Shown one piece after another: positions 56,818-64,000 of a DNA stretch of 64,000 nt (position 1 is its first letter; each line of letters begins with the position of its first letter). The position numbers and the translations under genes are program-made. The DNA is taken from assembly GCA_014218235.1 (NCBI GenBank), contig CM024757.1, positions 143,481,371 through 143,545,370 on the forward strand, written 5' to 3'. This DNA is from Colocasia esculenta (Eukaryota > Streptophyta > Magnoliopsida > Alismatales > Araceae). The notes under the pieces are model-generated. The model did not search any database. It was not told where the DNA came from and saw only the letters and a program-made list of their open reading frames with translations.

Positions 56818-56838
56818 TGAGTCTTCATAAAAGACTCA
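56818..56838 (-). promoter_or_regulatory. Conserved LTR hairpin of element D
   Basis: Minus strand TGAGTCTT-TTATG-AAGACTCA, a perfect 8-bp stem with a 5-nt loop, 16 nt before CAG|GTGAGA. Same size and place as in element B, but with different stem bases, so the pairing is kept while the sequence changed. Confidence 0.6.
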
Positions 56839-58237
56839 GCAAGCAACCTATTGGCACATTCTTACACATATCACATTCATGCTACTCAATTTATCATAAG
56901 AGAAATTTTTACCACATAGTTCATGTCACATTAAACAAATGCAATGAATAATCCATAACATGTTATCTACACATGGACTGAACTTAAATCATGGTATCAA
57001 TGATAACTCATTCATAACATATTTCCAAATAACTTGATCATGGAATTAAACACATGTTTACTAGCAAATCTAGCATGACATCTATCACTTTTCACATACT
57101 TTTATATCTCATATTCACACATTTTTCTTGTTGTTTTAACATAAATATTACATGATCACATGGTTTCACATTATTCCACATTGTAACACATTAGCACATC
57201 ACTTTCACATAATCACTTGGCACATTCACACATAGTTCACATCTTTACACATTATTTTGCCGTGACACATAGTTCTAACCACCATAAAAAAGGACACACA
57301 TAACACATAACACATACCCGTCACCTAGGCATTATAGTGACGAATCTTAATAACTGTGCAGAACCGGGAGAAGCTCTCTCCACCCTAACCATTGATACTT
57401 GTCCACCTATAGGATTTCATCCTGACGCCAACATGATATCACTTACACATTGAGCCTTCCCATAGGGACTTTTCTACAGTACATCTCCACAGCCTTCTAT
57501 GGTAGCAGTGTGAATTTCGGCACAACATTCACTTAATCACATTATTCCAATTAATCATATGCTTAATACTATTTTACATGCTATCTATGGTCCATTCACA
57601 TGCTTATAATTCAAACACATATATCTCAAGTTACAAAACTTATCATGACTGTCTAACAGCATTAAAACATGCTTAACAGTGCCTAAACATGATTCTAATC
57701 AACAAAAAATATTGTTTCATGATTAATCATGCTTAATATATCTTTTAATAACTTATAATTGGAAACAGTGCTTACTGATGTCAGAACATGTTCAAATTTT
57801 AACCATAAACTCTACACATGAAATATATAAGATGGTTAATTTTTCAGAATTTTCATGATAGTATATCTATTTTTAATATTTAACAGAGGTCTCATGTAAT
57901 TTAACAAGATAATTCAATTAGACATGGTAGCAAATGAACTGATGGCCCTAATAGTCTTAACACATGCATACAATAATCTTAAGTCCATAGAAAAATTTTG
58001 TAGCAATAACATGCATCATATGTATTTAACCTGAATTTAATTTTGACCTAACATGTTCCTTTTCTCATAACAGAAAATATGTAATTTACAAATATACTCA
58101 GAAAATTACTAGGGATTCATGATCTAATGTACTAGACATACCTGACAAGATAAAAATTTATAACATATGCATACATTCACAAACCCTCCAAAACATCACA
58201 TAAGTTGAAATCATTGTTCTATAAAATCAGATGAACT

Positions 58238-58294
58238 TGACGGCAAGGGGATTGCCGTCAGGATGGGTTAACGGCACAATCGACTGCCGTTAAC
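58238..58294. repeat. Two adjacent inverted repeats in the D LTR
   Basis: TGACGGCAA (58238-58246) pairs with TTGCCGTCA (58252-58260). GTTAACGGCA (58267-58276) pairs with TGCCGTTAAC (58285-58294). Both share the word ACGGCA/TGCCGT. Perfect stems of 9 and 10 bp in a decayed LTR. Confidence 0.7.
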
Positions 58295-59919
58295 TCAGGA
58301 ACTTGGTGGCAAGGATGTTGTCGTCAACCTCCTATCTGCAGAAAGTGCAGACCGAACACAGAAAATCAAGGAATTTGGGGGTCTAGGACACGAGTTAAAA
58401 ATCCTTAAAAATCCTAAAACTCTAAGTGATAAGTCTAGGGATGAAACCCCTAAGTTACTTGCCTCTCTAAAAACCCCTGAAGATCGGATTTTTGTTGAAG
58501 AAGCCCTCCTCGGTCAAGCCAAAGAGGTACACTTCCACGTCTTAATTCAATCTCCACGCTGATGCAGACGATCTCCCATTGTTAAGAGAGCTTCTCCACC
58601 TTCAGTAGAGTCTCCTCTTTGCCGTAGATTGTCGATGAAGCCTTTAGATCGTCGGATCTCCCCTCTCAAACCCTTTCTTTTCTTTCCCCGAAACCTAGAA
58701 AACCTTCTGAACCAAAGTCCTATCTTTGCAGAGATTACTTGGTATTATAGGCAATTGGGTCGGGGAAACCTACGTCATAAGAGTCCTAACCATTGGGGAC
58801 GTTTCCTAATATGTCTCCCGGAGAAAACGGGTCAGTTTTATATCTGGAATCTCAAACGTAGCCGGAGAAGTTAACGGCCACATTGCGGTCGCTAATAGGA
58901 AATAAATGTCAATCAATGTTGACATCTAGATCCTCTGGCCACACAGTAGACGACACACATTGTAATACCCCAGAAATTTCATTAATTAAAAATTTTAGAT
59001 AAATAGAAAATTCGTCAATTTATAAAAACCAAACTAGCTAAAAGATACACGTCATTATTGCATGAGTAGAAACTCATGTAAAAATTCTATAAAAATAATA
59101 GTTGTACCTTAAAAATTATTATCTAATGACCCATTAAGAAATTTGGGCATAGAAAAATAATTCGGACCATGATTTAGAATTTATGTGACTTATTATTGTA
59201 ACTAAGGAATAAATTGAAATATCCATTATTACATGAGCCAAGTAGATTAACAATTGAAATAAAAATTATGAGTAGACTCCAAATAATATGTGGGGATAGT
59301 CCATAAAAGAAATTGGACCAATGGACAACTTATGACCTATGAACAAATGCAAGTATGAAAATAGTAGATAAATAATTTCCGTATTATCATAATGATAGAA
59401 CTTACGTACCACTATCGTACGTGAGAAAACACATTAGAAAATTCCGTAAAAATTATAAACCATCCTCAAATATTATCCCTAAGTTTTCATGAAGGAATTC
59501 GTGCAACGAAAAATCGTATTGGTTGAATGTACGTTACACGTGACCAAGTTACCCGAATTAGGAAACTAAGTCGGAAACCGGCTATTTAATATAGCAAACT
59601 AAAGTAAAATATATGTTTGAGGCCAAATCACAATTATTGGGCCAATAGGTGGCGAAATAAAAAGGAAATAATATTTAAAATTCGTATTAACCCAATACCT
59701 ATTAGTAAAATGGGTCATTTAAGCTTAACCATGAGTTAGTTGGGCCATTAATCATGACCCAAATCTAAGCCCAACATGAGAGCACGAATTTGCTCCCTAC
59801 TACTTACTCATTGGGGTTGCTTTAGGATGGCAATAGCTCCTAGGGTAGTTCTAGTCATGGTAGGATTCCTACTACAAGATTTAGAAACTCCAAAACTCGG
59901 AATTAAGAGAACCTAGCCT

Positions 59920-59926
59920 TATAAAA
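59920..59926 (+). promoter_or_regulatory. TATA-like box of the E LTR
   Basis: TATAAAA, 177 bp before the conserved AAAGGTAGG, the same layout as in A and C2. Confidence 0.45.
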
Positions 59927-60229
59927 CCATCTTAAGACCCTCTATGACCAACCTTAGCATGCTCCTTTCGTTGCTGGACATGGGAACAACTCCCAGGAGC
60001 AAGGAGGACGACCCTAGGGCTTGGAGTCATGAAGAACATCTTCCCCAAGCCACTGCATCAACCCAGGAATCTGCAGGGAGTTCTTAGCGTTCAAAGGTAG
60101 GCATTCTTGTGTCAAGATTAAAGAAAATAATACCATCTTGTAGAGCTTCGAGTCTAGCTTCATTTGCTTCTGATTTTACTAATTTTCATGGAGTATCCTT
60201 TGTGTATTAGTCGTTCTCCCTAAGTCGCG

Positions 60230-60960
60230 CACAGTTAGGGCTTTTCCCGTTCTTCTTATTATGCATACAATTTGAGACCGAACTAGACTAAATCATCAAC
60301 ATCAAAGTTCTTCTACTTGTAGTCATGATCATCTTTCATGTTTAACGTTTTGTCTAAAAGTCTTTAGTTAGAGAGTTATGAACCCCGTAAAAGAGTCATG
60401 CATAATACTGTGTTTTCGGGTTTGCAGATGGCCTTAAGTTCTTCCTGTTTTGCGCAAGATTAAAGGCCGAAGTAGGTCAAGCCTCCAACATAAAAGTTCT
60501 TTAACTAGTTGTCATGGTCATCTTTCATGTTAAGTGTTTTGTTTAAATATCATTAGTTAGAGAGTTATAAACTTCGTAATAGAGTCATGCAGGATACTGC
60601 GTTTTCAGGTTGCATTTAACTTTAAGTTCTTCATGTTTTTCACAAGGACAAAGACCGAATTAGGTAAAACCCCAACATCAAAGTTCTTCCACTAGTTGTC
60701 CTGGTCATCGTTTATGTTAAACGTTTTGTCCAAATATCAGTAGATCTCATGTTACAAGCATAACATGTAAGTCGCAACGAAGTCATGCATGTTTAGGGCT
60801 TTTTTTACATTCTTCCTGTATTGCATGCAATTAGAGACGGATTCAGACCCAGAACACAACACAAAAGTTCTTCCAATAGATGTCCTCGACATTTTCTATG
60901 TTGAGTGTTTTGTCTAAAGGTCAGCATATAGAGAGATATAGGTGTTTCATGAATATCGCC
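60230..60960 (+). repeat. Four degenerate tandem units of about 187 bp in the E LTR
   Basis: Anchors GTCATGATCATCTTTCATG (60322), GTCATGGTCATCTTTCATG (60511), GTCCTGGTCATCGTTTATG (60698) and GTCCTCGACATTTTCTATG (60882), spaced 189, 187 and 184 bp. Each is followed by a GTTTTGTC-like word and, in most units, by AGAGAGTTAT and GAGTCATGCA. The A LTR lacks this array, which explains part of the length difference. Confidence 0.75.
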
Positions 60961-61029
60961 CATGTGTCAAAACATGGTAAGTCTGAACCAAGAGCATGTC
61001 AGATCCCGGTCGGACTCAGGCGCAGACCC

Positions 61030-61180
61030 TGTGAACGCGACGGCCCGATATGTCGCGTTCTGAGGTCGGGTCGCGACAGTACCTTTGTCGCGTTCTGGTC
61101 GCGACAGTACCCCTGTCGCGTTCTGCCTGCCTGATCTGACGACCCCGTCGCAATCCTTGCAAGACCACGTCGCGATCTCA
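61030..61180 (+). promoter_or_regulatory. CpG-dense GTCGCG/CGCGAC module in the E LTR
   Basis: GTCGCGTTCTG occurs three times and TCGCGACAGTACC twice within 150 bp of otherwise AT-rich LTR. Homologous to the A module; most CpG sites here are still intact. Confidence 0.55.
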
Positions 61181-62587
61181 GTTTTTGGGCCAGAAAACCC
61201 ATCTTGTGCAAGTCTCGTTGTACCACCGTAACTTCCATATCATGTTAACGGTCTTAATTACAGAAAAATGAAGTTGTAAGTATTGGTTGCATTTTAATAT
61301 AATAAAAGTCAATCACTTGATCTTTCATATCCATGATTTCATGACACATGCACACACGTTGAACCATCCAAATATGGCTTAATTGGCATGAATATGATAC
61401 ATAACATATCTGATAATTAATGCAATTAATTACCTTATTTTAAGAAGTACTTGTTTACAATTCTTGCGATGTTTTGGAACACCGATCCCGACGCTCCACT
61501 GTTCTAGAATTCCTCTAGAACGTCGAGTACTTGTTTCTATAATTACACACTCTCTTGACTTGGACAAACTCTCCGTCGGATATTCCTTCCGCCGGACTAG
61601 TGAATCCTTGTGCAAGGCCTCCGTAAGTCTCCTCTGATCATGGATTCCCACATGGTCGACGAGCTGGTTGTACCCTAACACCCATTACCCCTTTAGGGAT
61701 CGATATGATCCAAACGGCTATTAGAAGCTCGCTCTTACCTTGAATCATGTCGGACCTCTGGACTTGTGCATAACATGGCCAGTGGGAAGATCGTGAATTT
61801 CCACCTGACTTCCAACACCAAGTGCGTGTGTTGTGCAACTGTTACTATCGCCTGTTTACTCGTTGTTTTACGTGATGTTCACTAGTTCTCATCTATACTC
61901 CACTCGCTCATTCACGTTCACTCTACTATCTCGTCTATTCATCTAGTGCTCTTATCTATTTCTTGGTACTCTCAATTGGCCATTAATTGATTGTCTAAAG
62001 ATAAACAATATAACCAATGCCAGCGCAATAGGGCCCGATCAGGTCCTGGGGGGAGCGCCCGAAAGTGCCATTTGCCCGCGGGAGTTAAATGATCAGGATG
62101 TCGGCATTACATCCAAGTGCCATACTATCAAGATTAATCTAAGACAATCATCACAAAGTGTTATATTCTCTCGTTGTCTTTTGACAAACAAGTGCTATAC
62201 TCTCTCTCGGCTATCTTCGGATAACCAAAGTGCAATTACTATCTCGATTGACGAAAGTTAATCAAAAGTGCCAGACTATTTCGATTGATAAGAAAATCAA
62301 TCAAAGTGCAATTTACTCTCTATATGGCCAACTACTTTCTCTCTCCTTGCTATACATGTTTCTTGATATTGCTCGACGTTGACGCTATGTGCCATCGTGT
62401 TGTTGTGTTGCTTTATATCGTGACTCGATCTTATTCATTGTACTATACTTGATTCATCTACTATTTGAACCATGTTACTTGTGCTCTTACTTTCTCGACT
62501 TTACACGACTCGCTCTATCTTTAGTTACTCTGCCATTCAATGCACTAATTATTTAAAGCATGCTTGACCCTGAGATTTAAGTCCTAC

Positions 62588-62637
62588 TGGGCGTTATCGC
62601 TCACCCTTCGTTATTTGTTATTGTGTCTCAGGTAAGT
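62588..62637 (+). promoter_or_regulatory. Conserved LTR hairpin followed by CAG|GTAAGT (element E)
   Basis: TGGGCG-TTAT-CGCTCA (62588-62603), then TTGTGTCTCAG|GTAAGT, cut at 62631/62632. The donor matches the eukaryotic consensus perfectly. Confidence 0.6.
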
Positions 62638-63167
62638 CGGACTCTGACGTCACACACACCAATGGGACAAGACTAGAGCGATGAGCGACCCGAAGTCAAC
62701 TCATGAAGTTACCTTAGTACCATGGAGTCTAGTAGTTATTGCTTTAGTTTTCTTTTCAGTGTATTGACGTCATTGAGCCTTGTGTTTGGCTCCGAATCAG
62801 TGGTTGTAATAGTCTTAGTAATTTTATAATGAAATCAAGAGTTATTTCAATTGTTGTTCATTAGATGCTCTGATGTTTGCGAAAATATGCGTAGTTGTCG
62901 TTACCATACTCGTTGTTCACGTCTCCCTCCGATTTATTCCGCTGCTAAATTGGAGGGGCGTGACAGTTGGTATCAGAGCCTAGGATGTCCTTACTAGGAT
63001 ATTGTAGGTCCTAGGATGTTCTAGGTGGACTACCATGACACGTGTCTAAGTCAACCACCATACCTATGTGAGAGATTGGGTAAAGCTTGGGGTTATGCTA
63101 GGAGTTTAACTATATGTACAAACACCCTAAGTTTAAGAAGAACTTAATAGATTATTATTGCTCGCAG
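62632..63167 (+). other. Predicted leader intron of element E (536 nt)
   Basis: From GTAAGT at 62632 to ATTATTGCTCGCAG at 63167; branch candidate ACTTAAT near 63142. Gag ATG 13 nt later. It would remove the LTR end and the primer-binding site. Confidence 0.5.
62968..62980 (+). other. Primer-binding site of element E
   Basis: TGGTATCAGAGCC, two bases after the LTR, complementary to initiator tRNA-Met. Confidence 0.92.
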
Positions 63168-63180
63168 GAGACTAGAGGAG

Positions 63181-64000
63181 ATGGCTGGCGAGCGTGCGCC
63201 AATGGTTGAATTACAATGGACCATACAGGGATTGACTCAAGCCCTTAACAACGTGATTCAAGCCAGAACAAGAAATGGGCCCGGAGACTTATATGCAAAT
63301 TTTCAACGAATAAATCCTCCTAGGTTTAACAGAACTCCGGATCCCGAAGAAGCCGAAAATTGGGTAAAGAAGATGGAACAAATTTTTAGAGTCATGCAAT
63401 GTTCAGAACAGGAGAAAGTCCTTCTAGCAACCTGCCAGTTGGACCGCGATGCTAGAGCTTGGTGGGAAGCTGCCAGTCGTCAATTATCAAACATCAACAT
63501 GGAGTGGGGAGAATTTTTAGAACTCTTCACCACCAAATACTTTTCCAAGAAGATTCGTGAGAAGAAGGAACTCTTAATGGACACCGACATGAGACCAACT
63601 CAAGGGCTAGTTCTGGCATGTCAGCAAGCCGCTCAACTGCTAGAAAGAGCTCTGGAAGCAACTAAGGAGATTAAAAAGGAGACCAATCAGAATGGCAAGA
63701 GAAGATATAACCATGACAAGAAGGCCAACCAGCAAGTGAATCGTAACGATGCGATTATCTGCCTTCATTGTCACAAGCCAGGTCATGTGGCCAAGGAATG
63801 TTGGCGAAGAATTGGTGCATGTCTACGTTGTGGTAACTCGAGACATCAGCTGCGAGACTGTCCACTCTTAGGAGAATCAGCTACTAGTGTGAAAGATCTC
63901 AACTCTATGACAAAGAGGAAGCGACTAAACAGTGGTAAGAGTAAACAGAACAATAAAAATGATAGGCGTTTAAATCTCAACCACGAAGGTCGATGCAGGA
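63181..64000 (+). CDS. Element E Gag, intact but with an internal shortening; 3' end outside the window
   Basis: ATG at 63181 (MAGERAPMVELQ), open for 273 codons to the window edge. The capsid domain is recognisable by WVKKMEQIFRVMQCSEQEK and ATCQLDRDARAWWEAA. Two tandem CCHC knuckles follow: CLHCHKPGHVAKEC (near 63760) and CLRCGNSRHQLRDC (near 63820), both with all metal ligands. Compared with A, roughly 50 residues are missing in frame between YFSKKIREKKEL and QLLERALEAT, the part where A and D have the 'VAEYEAQFSRL' helix. Start chosen by alignment with A and by the acceptor-like AG upstream. Downstream a basic Asn/Lys-rich tail leads towards the protease. It could still be translated. Confidence 0.9.
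   Translation, partial: MAGERAPMVELQWTIQGLTQALNNVIQARTRNGPGDLYANFQRINPPRFNRTPDPEEAENWVKKMEQIFRVMQCSEQEKVLLATCQLDRDARAWWEAASRQLSNINMEWGEFLELFTTKYFSKKIREKKELLMDTDMRPTQGLVLACQQAAQLLERALEATKEIKKETNQNGKRRYNHDKKANQQVNRNDAIICLHCHKPGHVAKECWRRIGACLRCGNSRHQLRDCPLLGESATSVKDLNSMTKRKRLNSGKSKQNNKNDRRLNLNHEGRCR

Larger units (their letters stand above)
51940..58960 (-). mobile_element. Ty3/gypsy element D, minus strand, cut at both sides
   Basis: Reads right to left: partial 5' LTR (56435-58960), initiator-Met primer-binding site, gag with two intron-like segments, protease, reverse transcriptase, RNase H and integrase, truncated at 51940 by the Sirevirus. The chromodomain-like end and the 3' LTR must lie beyond the Sirevirus tandem, left of the window. 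Its LTR is cut by element E at 58960/58961, so D is the oldest recognisable gypsy here. Many TAG codons at Gln positions, some TGA and several shifts. RT and integrase signatures are those of chromoviruses and closest in this window to B and A. Confidence 0.9.
56435..58960 (-). repeat. Element D 5' LTR, interrupted by element E (at least 2526 bp)
   Basis: Its minus-strand end, GGGTCATTTCA, lies at 56435, next to the primer-binding site. Related LTRs begin TGTAAYAYCCC; no such start is seen, and the sequence stops at the E insertion, so the outer part is missing. TATAAAA on the minus strand at 58836-58842. Contains inverted repeats at 58238-58294 and the conserved hairpin at 56818-56838. Very AT-rich with many ACACAT words near 57080-57320. 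Confidence 0.85.
58961..62965 (+). repeat. Element E 5' LTR (4005 bp)
   Basis: Starts TGTAATACCCCAG, ends GGGGCGTGACA. TATAAAA at 59920-59926, AAAG|GTAGGC at 60096/60097, a tandem-repeat zone (60230-60960), a CpG module (61030-61180), and the hairpin plus donor-like site at 62588-62637. Open frames inside, such as 60880-61134, are not genes. Confidence 0.88.
58961..64000 (+). mobile_element. Ty3/gypsy element E, 5' part, truncated by the window edge
   Basis: A 4-kb LTR, primer-binding site, leader and an uninterrupted gag start. Its LTR shares long blocks with those of A (second half, for example 61560-62150 against 13800-14390) and C (first half). CACAT (58956-58960) is the expected left target duplication. 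No stop in the 273 gag codons visible, unlike A, B and D, so it is probably the youngest or best preserved gypsy element here. Protease, pol and 3' LTR lie beyond 64000. Confidence 0.9.

Overview
The window is repeat-rich nuclear DNA of a flowering plant. I recognise no host gene, tRNA, rRNA or CRISPR array. Nearly all of it is long-terminal-repeat (LTR) retrotransposons of plant-only or plant-typical lineages: Tekay/Del-like Ty3/gypsy elements with a C-terminal chromodomain-like segment, a Sirevirus-type Ty1/copia element with an envelope-like third gene, and an Athila/Tat-related non-autonomous large derivative (LARD). One end of a CACTA DNA transposon and a LINE ORF1 relic are also present. 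This density of nested insertions suggests a medium-to-large genome; I cannot name the species.

Layout, left to right. 1-929: AT-rich, nothing recognised. 950-1395: LINE ORF1 relic. 1400-2270: GC-rich minisatellite. 2285-2479: CACTA terminus. 2480-8911: LARD on the minus strand, its left LTR cut by the CACTA end. 8912-10303 and 10304-10582: remnants of two gypsy LTRs (families C and B). 10583-12083 plus 22849-22954: 3' part of a Sirevirus copy (S'), split by complete gypsy element A (12084-22848, target duplication GCTTG). 22955-51939: complete Sirevirus S, whose left LTR is at the same time the right LTR of S'. S holds two solo LTRs (C2, 25941-29362, TSD CTATT; F, 29541-31760, minus, TSD GGGTT) and complete gypsy element B (37514-47701). 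51940-58960: gypsy D on the minus strand, cut by S inside its integrase region and by E inside its 5' LTR. 58961-64000: gypsy E, 5' LTR and intact start of gag, running off the window.

Insertion order read from the nesting: D is the oldest host; S/S' entered D and E entered D's LTR; A, B, C2, F and the B-family LTR entered S/S'; C1 entered the B-family LTR; the LARD entered C1; CACTA entered the LARD. Coding lesions are mostly TAG codons where a homologue has CAG, the signature of cytosine-methylation decay. Element A has a few lesions, B and D are heavily decayed, and E is open as far as it can be read.

The most interesting observation concerns the gypsy leaders. A, B, D and E share a small hairpin in the LTR followed within about 10-30 nt by YAG|GTRAG, and a splice-acceptor-like AG 3-16 nt before the gag ATG, with clear CTAAC branch-point candidates in B and D. 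Each pair would define a 484-547 nt intron that removes the end of the LTR and the primer-binding site. Element D also carries two exactly 73-nt GT-AG segments inside gag, whose removal restores a frame that aligns gap-free with the homologues. These are sequence predictions read by eye; RNA evidence is needed.
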